Below the pieces are notes generated by a model, which was given only the letters and a program-made list of their open reading frames with translations, did no database searches and had not been told where the DNA came from. From Faecalibacterium sp. I4-1-79 (GTDB lineage Bacteria > Bacillota > Clostridia > Oscillospirales > Ruminococcaceae), in the NCBI RefSeq assembly GCF_023347235.1, contig NZ_CP094467.1:2604001-2668000 (forward strand): a stretch of DNA of 64,000 bases, in the 5' to 3' direction. A program made the position numbers and the translations under genes. Of this stretch, positions 17,293 through 25,960 are shown piece by piece. Numbering within the stretch: the first letter of the stretch is position 1; each line of letters opens with the position of its first letter.

Positions 17293-18669
17293 TCAGGCTT
17301 CAGTCTGCGTCTCCCGCCGGAGGATGCGGCAGACCATGAACAGGCAGTAGAACATTGCCAAACCCCACGCAAAGGGATTGGAAAGGCAGATGCCCAGATA
17401 CCCAAGGCTGGTCTTTACTGCCAGCACGCCGCCAAGGCTGCGGCCAATGAGCTCGCCCACGCCGGAAACGATGGCCAGCACGCTGTAACCAAGCCCCTGC
17501 AAGGTGTTGCGGAAGATCATCAGCAGGCCGTGGAAGCAGAACAGCATACTCATGACGCTGAGGTACTGGATAGCTCCCGCCGTGACGGCAGGGTCGGCAT
17601 CGCCCAGCACCAGCCCCACCGCGTAGGGCTTGATGAAAAAAATCACGCCCCATGCCACGGCGCAGTAGAGCAGCTGCACCATGCAGCCGTCCTTGATGCC
17701 CTGCCGGATGCGGTCGGTGCGGCGGGCGCCGTGGTTCTGCCCCACATAGGTAGCCATGGCCATACCTATGCTCTCCATGGGCAGGGTGAACATCTGACGG
17801 ATCTTTTCGCCTGCGGTCTGGGCTGCCACTGCGGTGCTGCCCAGCAGATTGATGGCGTCCTGCATGATGACTGCACCGATGGCCGAGACCGAGTATTCAA
17901 ACCCCATGGGAAGGCCGATGTAGGCCAGCCGCCTGCAGTGCCTTGCCGAAAGCAGGGTGCGCAGCTGCCGGAAGGAAAGCCCCTCCAACTTTGCCGTGCG
18001 GGCAAAGAACCAGTAGGCGCACAGCCCGCCGCTGAGCAGCTGGCTGAGCACGGTGGCAATGGCGGCACCGTCCACCCCCATGCCCAGCGGCACGATGAAG
18101 AGATAGTCCAGCAGAATGTTCACCACGCTGGCGACCAGCAGGAAGTAAAAGGGGTGCCGGGAATCCCCCAGTGCTCGCAGCACGCTGGAAGCGTAGTTGT
18201 ATAGCACCGTAGCCGGGATGCCCAGAAAGATGAGCCGGATGTAGAGCACCGCATCGGTGTACAGCTCCTCCGGCGTATGGATGAGCCGGAGCAGCGGCCC
18301 CGCCATCAGGGTGGTAAGCACCGTAAACACCACGCTCAGCACCAGACAGAGCAGTGCGCCGTTCAGCAGGTATTTTTGCAGCCCGTCCTTATCCTTTGCG
18401 CCAAAGGTCTCTGCCGCCGGGATGCCAAAGCCCACGCAGGCTCCCTGCACAAAGCCCAGAATAAGAAAGTTGAGGGAGTAGGTGGTGCCCACCGCGCCCA
18501 GTGCATCGGTGCCCAGACACCTTCCCACAATGACGGTATCCGCAAAGCTGTACAGCTGCTGGAATAAGGTTCCCAGCACCAGCGGCAAGGCGAACCGCAG
18601 GATCTGGAACAGCGGCTTGCCCACAGTAAGGTCGGTGGTGCCGGAGCGCTTTTGAGAAGTAGCTGCCAT
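17293..18669 (-). CDS. MATE family efflux transporter
   Basis: The 458-aa protein has 12 predicted membrane helices. It shows the MATE N-terminal pattern (LPLVLGTLFQQLYSFADTVI) and the symmetrical second half (VAAQTAGEKIRQMFTLPMES). The family exports cationic drugs or metabolites using Na+ or H+ gradients. AAGGAG precedes the ATG. It is a single gene, convergent with the GH31 operon. Substrate unknown. Confidence 0.9.
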   Translation of the reverse strand: MAATSQKRSGTTDLTVGKPLFQILRFALPLVLGTLFQQLYSFADTVIVGRCLGTDALGAVGTTYSLNFLILGFVQGACVGFGIPAAETFGAKDKDGLQKYLLNGALLCLVLSVVFTVLTTLMAGPLLRLIHTPEELYTDAVLYIRLIFLGIPATVLYNYASSVLRALGDSRHPFYFLLVASVVNILLDYLFIVPLGMGVDGAAIATVLSQLLSGGLCAYWFFARTAKLEGLSFRQLRTLLSARHCRRLAYIGLPMGFEYSVSAIGAVIMQDAINLLGSTAVAAQTAGEKIRQMFTLPMESIGMAMATYVGQNHGARRTDRIRQGIKDGCMVQLLYCAVAWGVIFFIKPYAVGLVLGDADPAVTAGAIQYLSVMSMLFCFHGLLMIFRNTLQGLGYSVLAIVSGVGELIGRSLGGVLAVKTSLGYLGICLSNPFAWGLAMFYCLFMVCRILRRETQTEA

Positions 18670-18913
18670 AAAGAAAACTCCTTATTATGGTATTTTCTTC
18701 ATTCTATCATGGACAGCCGCTTTTCCCAAAGTGGTTTTGTGACAGGAAGCTATCTTTTTGTGATGGAAGCGCGGAAGCCTCCGTTTTTACAGTTGCTTCT
18801 TCTGCGGTGGAAAGTTCCGGCTGTTTGTTTGCAGAACCATGAATCCACTTTTTGATGCAGCCCTTTGCAGGTCTACGCCCATCCACCACACAGCCGTTTT
18901 TACTGCCAAAAAG

Positions 18914-18949
18914 AGAGGGCTGGACGGTGCCAGCCCTCTTGACAAGGAA
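18914..18949 (+). repeat. Dispersed hairpin repeat (copy 1; copy 2 at 45179-45211)
   Basis: AGAGGGCTGG pairs with CCAGCCCTCT around ACGGTG, followed by TGACAAGGA. The 32-bp core recurs at 45181-45211 inside element 2, just before its cargo genes. Nothing else is visible in 18670-19021 except A/T-rich sequence before the sigma gene. Confidence 0.7.
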
Positions 18950-19021
18950 AAACACAAGGCTCTTTATTATAATAAAGCTATAAGAACAGAATAAAGACAA
19001 TTATTTGAGATTTTTGAAAAA

Positions 19022-19612
19022 ATGGAAATCATTTTGATGATATGGGACGTTTTAATAGACGGGAAGGGGGTGAACCGTATCCAGACAGAATTATTGCTGC
19101 GGAAAGCGCAGAGCGGAGATACGGGTGCGCTGGACACTCTGATTGCAGCGTACTATCCACAAATTCTGAACTATTGCCGTTGGCATACAGCGGACGAGCA
19201 GCAGGCGCAGGATGCAGCACAGGAAACCTTTTTGAAAGCGGTGCGCTGGCTGGATTCCTGTGGTGGATTTCAGGGGGCATTCCGTCCCTTTCTGTACAAA
19301 ATCGCAAAAAACATTTGCATCGATCTGAACCGTACCATGGAGCGGTCGGAGGTATCGCTGGAAAGCTTGCCGGGCGAACCCGCCTATCAGGAAAGCGGCT
19401 TTGCTGCGGCAGAGGAGAAAGCAAGCCTGCGAGCGCTGACGGCCCAGTTGGAGCCGGAACAGCGGGAACTGGTATTGCTGCGGTTCGCACAACAGCTTAA
19501 ATTGCGGGAGATCGCGCAGATCACAGGTCTGCCCCTGCGCACGGTGCAGTCCCGCCTGCGTGCCGCATTGAAAACCTTGAAAATGCAATTGGAAAAGGAG
19601 GACTGGAGATGA
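19022..19612 (+). CDS. ECF-type RNA polymerase sigma factor
   Basis: The frame is 196 aa. Region 2 shows ALDTLIAAYYPQILNYCRWH and DAAQETFLKAVRWL; region 4 shows LKLREIAQITGLPLRTVQSR. The start is uncertain: the ATG at 19022 lacks a ribosome site, whereas a GTG at 19070 follows GGAAGGGG very closely and gives the usual family length. It overlaps the next gene by 4 bp. Together with the membrane protein and ABC genes it forms one operon, like sigma-controlled ABC cassettes. Confidence 0.82.
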   Translation: MEIILMIWDVLIDGKGVNRIQTELLLRKAQSGDTGALDTLIAAYYPQILNYCRWHTADEQQAQDAAQETFLKAVRWLDSCGGFQGAFRPFLYKIAKNICIDLNRTMERSEVSLESLPGEPAYQESGFAAAEEKASLRALTAQLEPEQRELVLLRFAQQLKLREIAQITGLPLRTVQSRLRAALKTLKMQLEKEDWR

Positions 19613-20340
19613 ATCGAGCCTTTGAAAAAGAACTGTCCAGAGCACTGGCGACAGAGCTTGACACAGCCGCACCGAAAACGCTGCTGCGCCGCTGCCGGGC
19701 GGAACATGTCGTAAAACAACGGAGTGGTTGGCGCGATTTGCTGCACTGCCAGTTCAAATTGCTGGGCTGGAAGGTCTGGGCGCTGGAAGCAATGGCGGCA
19801 CTGGCGTTGTACAGTGTGGGCCGGGAACTTGCCCTGTGGGAGAAGGCATGGACATTACGCAATGCACTGTTTGGTCTGAGCACACTTGCCATGCTGACAG
19901 CCCTGCTCGGTCTGCCGTTTTTATACCGGGCAAGTCAATATAAGATGCTTGAACTGGAACATGCCACATATGCAGGAATCGGTCGTCCACTGGTGATGCG
20001 GTTTTTGCTGCTGCTGGCGGGGGAAACAATCCTGCTGGGAGTGCTGGTACTCAATGTGCGGGCAGCCGTGCCATGGAGCATCGGGCAACTGCTGGCGGTG
20101 CTGACCGTGCCATTTCTGACTGCAAACAATGAGCTGCTTCTGCTGCTGCGCTGGGTGCGCCCGGAATGGATGATGACCGGGGCTGTACCGCTGTTTGCAG
20201 GGCAGCTGTGTTTGCTGCGGTTCGTGCAATTATCGGAACTGCCGAAAGGTCTGCCACTGGCGGCGGGCGTGCTGGTGCTCTGTATGGTGTTGCAGTGCAT
20301 CCGGCTTGCCGCCCGGTCAGAATATATTGCAGAAGGCTGA
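19609..20340 (+). CDS. Membrane protein, putative anti-sigma or ABC-associated
   Basis: The 243-aa protein overlaps the sigma gene by ATGA. A charged N-terminal part (1-55) is followed by about six membrane segments. Position directly after an ECF sigma gene suggests it restrains the sigma factor, but no anti-sigma domain is recognised. Its helix count also fits an ABC accessory membrane protein. Confidence 0.6.
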   Translation: MNRAFEKELSRALATELDTAAPKTLLRRCRAEHVVKQRSGWRDLLHCQFKLLGWKVWALEAMAALALYSVGRELALWEKAWTLRNALFGLSTLAMLTALLGLPFLYRASQYKMLELEHATYAGIGRPLVMRFLLLLAGETILLGVLVLNVRAAVPWSIGQLLAVLTVPFLTANNELLLLLRWVRPEWMMTGAVPLFAGQLCLLRFVQLSELPKGLPLAAGVLVLCMVLQCIRLAARSEYIAEG

Positions 20341-20352
20341 AAGGAGCAAGCC

Positions 20353-21234
20353 ATGGAACTGAAAATTCAGAATATTACAAAGCGATACCGGGATAAAACG
20401 GCGGTGGATGATGTGTCCATCACGCTCACGCCGGGTGTGTGGGGACTGCTGGGGGCGAATGGTGCAGGCAAAACAACCTTAATGCGGATGCTGGCGGGCA
20501 TTCTGCGGCCCAGCAGTGGCCGGATTTTGTGCGATGGGGTGGAGATTGGGACGCTTGGTGCGGCCTACCGGGAAAAGCTGGGATATCTGCCGCAGGAATT
20601 CGGGTTTTACCCGGAATTCACGGTGCAGGACTATCTGGAATATATGGCGGCGCTCAAGGGTCTGCCGCGCACAGAGGCTGCCCGGCAGATCGACGCACTG
20701 CTGGAGCGGGTAAGCCTCACTGAGGTGCGCCGCAAAAAGATCATAAAGCTTTCCGGCGGTATGAAGCGCCGGGTTGGCATCGCACAGGCACTGCTCAACG
20801 ACCCGGAAATTCTGATTTTAGATGAACCTACGGCAGGGCTGGACCCCGGAGAACGGGTGCGCTTCCGCAATCTGCTGTCGGAGTTTGCGCAGGAACGAAT
20901 CGTTCTCATTTCAACGCATATCGTTTCGGATGTGGAATACATTGCGGCCGAAAATGCCGTGATGAAGGCTGGCAAAATCATTGCACAGGACACCACCGAA
21001 GGGCTGGTAAAGCAGATCGAAGCCAAAGTCTGGCAGGGGAATATCCCGATGGAACAGCTTGCCCGGTGGGAATACCGGCTGCGGGTGGTGAACCTGCGCA
21101 ACGAGCCGGACGGAACGGTAACATTGCGGTATCTGGCGGATGCACCGCAGCTGCCGGACAGCGTCCCGGCACAGCCCCGGCTGGAAGATCTGTATCTGTG
21201 GCTTTTCCCGGAGGAAATGGAGGAAGCAAAATGA
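20353..21234 (+). CDS. ABC transporter ATP-binding protein
   Basis: The 293-aa protein has Walker A GANGAGKTTL (about 34-43), signature LSGGMKRRVGIAQALL, and Walker B EILILDEPTAGLDPG. It is the drug/lantibiotic-export or membrane-remodelling class (ABC-2 type). The stop overlaps the permease start by 4 bp (ATGA). AAAGGAGC lies upstream. Together with the permease it forms an ABC-2 exporter. Confidence 0.92.
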   Translation: MELKIQNITKRYRDKTAVDDVSITLTPGVWGLLGANGAGKTTLMRMLAGILRPSSGRILCDGVEIGTLGAAYREKLGYLPQEFGFYPEFTVQDYLEYMAALKGLPRTEAARQIDALLERVSLTEVRRKKIIKLSGGMKRRVGIAQALLNDPEILILDEPTAGLDPGERVRFRNLLSEFAQERIVLISTHIVSDVEYIAAENAVMKAGKIIAQDTTEGLVKQIEAKVWQGNIPMEQLARWEYRLRVVNLRNEPDGTVTLRYLADAPQLPDSVPAQPRLEDLYLWLFPEEMEEAK

Positions 21235-22484
21235 ACCTGTATCGTTTGGAATTGAAACGTGTGTGCAAAACCCGTATGACAGCGATTCTGCTGGCCATTG
21301 CACTGGTGCTGGCCGTGGTCATGGCATATCTGCCGGTGACCTTTATCGGCTGGACGGAACTGGATGCCAGCGGAAACGAAGTGCGTTACACGGGTCTGAA
21401 AGCAATCCGGAAACGGCAGGAGCAGCAGGTATCAGGTACCATCACGCCGGATGTCATGCAGGAAGCACTGGAAGCCTATCAGCGGGTGTACCGGCAGTAT
21501 GATGCAAGTTCCATCAACGACATCCCAACCGAAGTGTTTTATAAAGAACTTGCCCGGTATCAGCCTCTTGTGAACAACGCAAAGGAAGCCTTTGCCGACT
21601 CGAAAACCGGCATGGCACCGGGCGTGATGGGGCTGACCGCAGAGGATATGCAGAACTTTTACAGCCAGCTCCCCAAACGGCTGGAATCGGTGATCTGGCT
21701 GGAACAAAGCGGAAAGCCCGGCTATGCGCAGGCGCAGGCCATTGCACAGAAAAAGTTCGATGCTGTACAAAAACCGTTTACCTATTCATTTGGGGTCAGT
21801 CCAGACGCAATGGATTACCAGACCCTGTTGAGCTTGCTGCTCACCCTGCTGTGCGCGGTGATTGCGGCCCCGGTGTTTGCATCGGATGCACAGACCGGGG
21901 CGCAGGACATCCAACTGTGCACAAAAAACGGCGGTCTGCGGCTAGCAGCGGCAAAGCTAGCGGCGGCGTTTAGTATCACAGGGGCGGCGTATCTGCTCTG
22001 CGGCGTGGTGTGGATCCTGGTCACGAATGCTCTATTTGGCTGGGAAAGTACCCAAACTTCCGTGCAATGGCTGTTTTCTGTGACCAGCCTGCTGCCGTAT
22101 ACCGTTGGCCAGATGGAGTGGGTCATGCTGGGGGCAAACTTCCTGATCTTCTTTGCGGAGGTGGCCTTTGTGCTGATGGCATCCGTATGGGCCAAGAACA
22201 ACCTGACCGCTTTGTCTGTGGCGCTGATCAGTGTGGTGGCACCGCTGATCGTTTATATGGTCGTGCCGGGCTCCTTTGGAGAATGGCTGTCCACCCTGAT
22301 TCCGGCAGGGGGCATTGGGCTTTCCAACGCATTACTGTATAAAATGATCAGCTTTGATTTTCTCTATGCAGGCGGGCATGCCTTTTTTCAGGCAGATGTA
22401 CTGCTGGCATCGGCACCGATCAAGATCGTTCTGCTCGTTGGATTGGCAGCATGGGGGTATCTGCGAAAGACCAAGGTGGCTTAA
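21231..22484 (+). CDS. ABC-2 type transporter permease
   Basis: The ATG at 21231 overlaps the ATPase stop. The protein is 417 aa. One N-terminal helix (about 14-32) is followed by an extracellular domain of about 150 residues (EQQVSGTITPDVMQEALEAY), then five to six helices. This layout is common in ABC-2 exporters of peptides or drugs. Substrate unknown. A strong terminator follows 19 bp after the stop. Confidence 0.85.
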   Translation: MNLYRLELKRVCKTRMTAILLAIALVLAVVMAYLPVTFIGWTELDASGNEVRYTGLKAIRKRQEQQVSGTITPDVMQEALEAYQRVYRQYDASSINDIPTEVFYKELARYQPLVNNAKEAFADSKTGMAPGVMGLTAEDMQNFYSQLPKRLESVIWLEQSGKPGYAQAQAIAQKKFDAVQKPFTYSFGVSPDAMDYQTLLSLLLTLLCAVIAAPVFASDAQTGAQDIQLCTKNGGLRLAAAKLAAAFSITGAAYLLCGVVWILVTNALFGWESTQTSVQWLFSVTSLLPYTVGQMEWVMLGANFLIFFAEVAFVLMASVWAKNNLTALSVALISVVAPLIVYMVVPGSFGEWLSTLIPAGGIGLSNALLYKMISFDFLYAGGHAFFQADVLLASAPIKIVLLVGLAAWGYLRKTKVA

Positions 22485-22502
22485 AAGGAAACGCTACTGA
22501 AA

Positions 22503-22546
22503 AAAGTTCATCGGATGCATAGAAAACTGCATCGGATGAACTTTTG
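22503..22546 (+). terminator. Terminator of the sigma/ABC operon
   Basis: AAAAGTTCATC pairs with GATGAACTTTT, with further inner pairing (GATGCA/TGCATC). Beyond it, 22547-22876 holds no gene, only a second hairpin (22651-22692, AAGGCAGGCACAC...TACCTGCCTTT) and the element-end repeats. Confidence 0.8.
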
Positions 22547-22793
22547 TGTCTTAAGCTCCCTGCCATGAATCATAGTTGTGAATGTACATTTGATGCGTGG
22601 TCCAACATTCTTTCCACAACTTTCTCGTATTATCTTTCAATAATAAGCACAAAGGCAGGCACACCATGTTTCCATAGTGTACCTGCCTTTTTCGCCTTTA
22701 CGGGTTCAGTGTATCTACTACACCAATCCGTCTATTCACTTCTTACACCACACCGCTTTGTAAGGCTCCTTTTCGGGAAAACGTCCCAAAATT

Positions 22794-22814
22794 GGTGTAG
22801 TTGTGGTGTAGTAC
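22794..22814 (+). repeat. Element-2-type arm repeats (GGTGTAG) at the end of remnant X
   Basis: GGTGTAG occurs twice (22794, 22805), with inverted CTACACC near 22717 and TTACACC near 22743. The same set stands at the right end of element 2 (47150-47246). They resemble integrase arm-binding repeats. Confidence 0.6.
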
Positions 22815-22876
22815 CGCAGATGTCGTTTGAAATTCGTTTTAAATTTCATCGCATCTGCGCTTTATTTTTGCGTTTT

Positions 22877-22903
22877 ACTGCTCAATCGGCTTCATCGTGG
22901 GGA
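22877..22903. repeat. Attachment site copy 1 (lysS 3' core)
   Basis: A 27-bp copy of the last codons of lysS (begins ACTGCTCAATCGG, ends CGTGGGGA), identical to 39875-39901 and 47309-47335. It separates remnant X from element 1. Confidence 0.9.
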
Positions 22904-23020
22904 GCTTGACTGGTGGTGATTTATAGCTGTTTACAAGTGTTCATAAGCCTTTGTTTGTGCAAGATAAAAAGGTCTTATTTTTCGCAACTCTACGCAACTG
23001 TTTACAGCTATTCTCAAATT

Positions 23021-23053
23021 GGTGGTAAGTCAGTGGTAAGGCTGGTGGTAAAC
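23021..23053 (+). repeat. Integrase arm-type repeats of element 1
   Basis: Three GTGGTAA repeats (GGTGGTAAG at 23021, AGTGGTAAG at 23032, GGTGGTAAAC at 23044). Two more stand at the opposite end of the element (39791-39810), and TCAAATT precedes both sets. Position next to both ends and the integrase suggests arm sites. Confidence 0.65.
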
Positions 23054-24100
23054 TTATTCGTTTTCGTGAGAGTGCCAACGCTTCAAGACTTCTTCCACCT
23101 GTCCAATAAGCTGCTCCTTGTTCGGCATATACAAGACATACCGGGATGCAAAAATCTGATTCGACAAACCGCCCAGCGCATACTCGGCTGCTACGCTGTC
23201 CTTGTCGGTGCAGAGGATGATGCCGATAGGAGGATTATCTTCCGGGTCGTTGACCTCTGCGGCGTAGTAGTTCAGATACATATTGATTTGTCCGGCAGCT
23301 TCGGGCGTAAGCTTGGTGGTTTTCAACTCGATCAGCACATAGGCATGCAAAATCTTATTGTAGAACACCATATCCACATAGTAGTGGGTGTTGTTCACTG
23401 TGACACGCTGCTGTGTGCCGACAAACATAAAGCCCCGGCCAAGTTCCAGCAAGAAATCTTCGATTTGTCGCACCAGTGCTGCTTCCAAATCGCTTTCAAG
23501 GAACGGCTTTTCTTCCGGCAGTCCCAAAAACTCGAATACATACGGGTCCTTGATGATGTCCTCCGGCTTTGTGTAGTCCACACCTTTTTCAGCCAATGCT
23601 AAAACTTGTTCCTTGTTGGCATCCCCACGAGACAAGAGCAGCCGTTCAAACAGGGAACTTTCAACCTGACGTTTCATTTCACGGACAGACCAGCCAGAAT
23701 TGACCGCTTCTTTTTCGTAGAAGCTGCGCTTCTCCTTATCGGAAATGGATAACAGCTCACAGTAGTGCGACCAACTCAATTTTCCAGACACTGTCTGGAA
23801 AATTGGATAGCTGAGATAGAACTGCCGCATATTGTAAACATTCGAGCGCGAAAAGCCCTTGCCAAGCTCCTTTGTCAACGCCCTGGAAAGCTGCGATAAG
23901 GTCTTTTCACCATATGCAGCACGGATGCTGTCATTTTGTTCACAACGAACAACGATCTCACCAATCTTCCAATAAGTTGACAGCAGTTCCTGATTGACCT
24001 GCTGTGCTACATTTTTACGGGAAACTTCCAGCAGAGAACGAATCTCGCTCACTGCCGGGGCAAGAACCTGCGCTGCGAGGGTTACAGATTTATTTTCCAT
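23054..24100 (-). CDS. YhcG/DUF1016-family PDDEXK nuclease
   Basis: The 348-aa protein has an N-terminal helical DUF1016 domain (about 10-165; VNQELLSTYWKIGEIV, YGEKTLSQLSRALTKELGKG). The C-terminal PD-(D/E)XK nuclease domain shows VDMVFYNKILHAYVLIELKT (D, then E-x-K). The ATG overlaps the integrase stop by 1 bp, so the genes are coupled. The family is implicated in DNA processing and phage-defence contexts; its placement between int and att is unusual and may reflect element maintenance or defence. Length is full. Confidence 0.9.
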   Translation of the reverse strand: MENKSVTLAAQVLAPAVSEIRSLLEVSRKNVAQQVNQELLSTYWKIGEIVVRCEQNDSIRAAYGEKTLSQLSRALTKELGKGFSRSNVYNMRQFYLSYPIFQTVSGKLSWSHYCELLSISDKEKRSFYEKEAVNSGWSVREMKRQVESSLFERLLLSRGDANKEQVLALAEKGVDYTKPEDIIKDPYVFEFLGLPEEKPFLESDLEAALVRQIEDFLLELGRGFMFVGTQQRVTVNNTHYYVDMVFYNKILHAYVLIELKTTKLTPEAAGQINMYLNYYAAEVNDPEDNPPIGIILCTDKDSVAAEYALGGLSNQIFASRYVLYMPNKEQLIGQVEEVLKRWHSHENE

Positions 24101-25368
24101 CAGTCATTTTCCTCCTTTCCTTCAAATGTCGTGGTTGCAGATAAGAACTCTGCAAACTTGTCGATTTCCTTTTTCTTGAGATTTTTTGTGGCCTCAGTGT
24201 AGATGTTCATGGTAGTGGTAATATCGGCGTGGCCCAGTACGTCTTGAATGACCTTCATGTTGATTCCGGCCTCGCAAAGCCGGGTAGCGCAGGTGTGCCG
24301 CAAGGAATGGCAACTAAACTTCGGAAGCAGGACAAGGTTCTTCGGCTTAATTGTACCGCTTTCGCATTTTGCCAGCTGTTCCTCGTTGCAGTCGCGGATG
24401 ATACGGTCAATGCCTTTATTGATGGTGCTGTGATGCTGGCACTCGCCAAAACGGTTTACAAAAATAAAATCCGTATAGCCATCAATCGTCACCTTGCAGG
24501 AAATTCCAGTTTTCTTCTGATACTCTCGCTCTTGTACAAAAGCAGCCTTGACTGCCGGAGTCATAGGCACAATTCGATTTCCAGCTTCCGTTTTGGGTGT
24601 ATTGATTCCGTACAGACAACCTTTCTCCCGGTGGCTGTAATAAATCAACGTGTGATTTACACTGATTTCACCCGTATCAAGGTTGATGTCCTCCCAGCGC
24701 AAACCCGTTGCCTCACCAGCACGGAGACCACATTCCACCATCACAGTAATGATGGGAAGCCAGTGATTGTACTTCTCACTGTTTTTCAAGAAGTCCATCA
24801 ACAGCTTCTGCTGGCCTGCGGTCAGAGCCTTGCGGCGTTCGCTGTCCAGATTGTGCGTCTGCTTCAACTCTTTCAACGCATTATCGGATGGATTGATGCG
24901 GAGATACTCGTCCTCAACCGCAAAATCCAGCACCTGATGCAGCACTGTATGGATGTTCTCCACCGTTGCCACTTTCAGACGCTGCGAATCCACAAGGCCA
25001 TTGTAAAACCGCCGCACATCCGACTTTTTCAGGCTTCCGACCTTCCGCTTTCCAAACTCCGGGAATACGTACATCTTGTACATATACTCGTAATTGACCA
25101 GTGTGTTGGCTTTCAGCCCCTTTTTCAGTTGCAGCCACTGCTCGTGAATGTCATTGATGGTCGCGTTCCGCGCTTCCGAACGAATGCCATCACTGCGGTC
25201 ACGCTGAATCTCTGCTTCTTTCTCACGAAGTTCTTCCAGACTTTTGGCGTACACATTGTTGCGCTTGCCGTTTTCACTGCGCCAGCGGTACTCATACGTT
25301 CCGTTACTGCGCTGATATTCACCTTCCTTTAGAACACGCTTCTTTGAGTCTTTTCTTCTTTCTGCCAT
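24100..25368 (-). CDS. int: Tyrosine-type site-specific integrase of element 1
   Basis: The 422-aa Tn916-type integrase has an N-terminal arm-binding domain, a SAM-like core-binding domain (about 75-165), and a catalytic domain. The latter holds Arg in CGLRAGEATGLRW, HSLRHTCATRL, the GHADITTT box and the nucleophile in NIYTEAT. It catalyses integration at the lysS 3' end and excision with Xis. The start at 25368 (MAERRKDS) has GGAGG 8 nt upstream; the Met five codons earlier lacks a site. It is 38% or so like the integrase of element 2 by eye, not a recent duplicate. Confidence 0.95.
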   Translation of the reverse strand: MAERRKDSKKRVLKEGEYQRSNGTYEYRWRSENGKRNNVYAKSLEELREKEAEIQRDRSDGIRSEARNATINDIHEQWLQLKKGLKANTLVNYEYMYKMYVFPEFGKRKVGSLKKSDVRRFYNGLVDSQRLKVATVENIHTVLHQVLDFAVEDEYLRINPSDNALKELKQTHNLDSERRKALTAGQQKLLMDFLKNSEKYNHWLPIITVMVECGLRAGEATGLRWEDINLDTGEISVNHTLIYYSHREKGCLYGINTPKTEAGNRIVPMTPAVKAAFVQEREYQKKTGISCKVTIDGYTDFIFVNRFGECQHHSTINKGIDRIIRDCNEEQLAKCESGTIKPKNLVLLPKFSCHSLRHTCATRLCEAGINMKVIQDVLGHADITTTMNIYTEATKNLKKKEIDKFAEFLSATTTFEGKEEND

Positions 25369-25460
25369 CGTTATGTCCTCCATTGTTGGCAGAAAGCAAC
25401 CTACAGCTTAATCATACCATACCGCCGAGGTGCTTTCAACTGCCGACTTCATTTTTATTG

Positions 25461-25747
25461 TCAAATCGAAAATAATCGGTCAAGGTGTTCATCCAGCCTG
25501 CGGCGTTTCAGCAGCCGCTTCGTACCATTCCAGAGAACAAAGGTACAGTCCTTGGAATCGCTCATTTCGCGCAGTTTGTTGATACCAATGCCGGAATAGG
25601 CTGCGGCTTCTTCCAGCGTCAGATTGCTTTTCTCCCAAATCGGAACTTGTCGGGACTTGGTCCCTCCATCTTGCTGCGCAAGACCGTTCCGTCGCTTAAA
25701 GTCCCCACCGGGGACTTCATTGCTTCGCAAACGCGAACTTCTTTCAT
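25461..25747 (-). pseudogene. xis: Excisionase (xis) interrupted by a 92-bp insertion
   Basis: The downstream frame (PIWEKSNLTLEEAAAYSGIG to RLLKRRRLDEHLDRLFSI) is a Tn916-type winged-helix excisionase, close to the intact xis of element 2 (41395-41589). The original start (ATG at 25747 with GGAGG, MKEV) is cut off from it by 92 bp at 25649-25740, which shifts the frame. Translation from that ATG now gives an unrelated 42-residue peptide ending at 25619. No ATG or GTG with a ribosome site reopens the xis frame. Excision of element 1 may be impaired. Confidence 0.75.
25649..25740 (-). repeat. 92-bp insertion inside xis, flanked by AACTT duplication
   Basis: The pentamer AACTT stands at 25644-25648 and 25736-25740. 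Compared with the xis of element 2, everything between is extra. It contains a GTCCCCGGTGGGGAC hairpin and a second GGGACCAAGTCCC motif. It keeps a 42-codon frame open from the xis ribosome site. It looks like a miniature mobile sequence. Confidence 0.55.
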
Positions 25748-25960
25748 AGGCAAAACCTCCGTATTTTTGTTTGTAACCAGCAGACTGTAACCGCCACAGA
25801 AAACTTTTTCTACGGTGGTATGCTGGCAATTTTCTGTATTTATTTTTCTTATCGGTTACAGGTTACATGGTTACAGATAGGAAAATCACGTGGAATGATG
25901 CTGCTTTTTGGCAGATACAGGGTGTAACCAAACCTGTAACCAACTGTGTAAAATGGCCCT

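Larger units (their letters stand above)
18914..22903. mobile_element. Probable right-end remnant of a third integrative element ('X')
   Basis: Both edges of this segment match element 2. Bases 18917-18948 match 45181-45211 (about 31 of 32). The right 190 bp (22710-22903) is about 90% identical to the right end of element 2 (47147-47335), including its arm repeats and lysS-derived core. Between them lies cargo of one sigma gene and an ABC transporter. No integrase or relaxase belongs to it, so the left part appears deleted. The left boundary is approximate. Confidence 0.6.

Noticed and set aside
22650-22913. Possible CRISPR-like repeats in the ends of the elements
   Set aside because: The repeats are few, of two types, unevenly spaced and placed at element ends beside integrases, which fits arm-binding sites. 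No cas genes are present.
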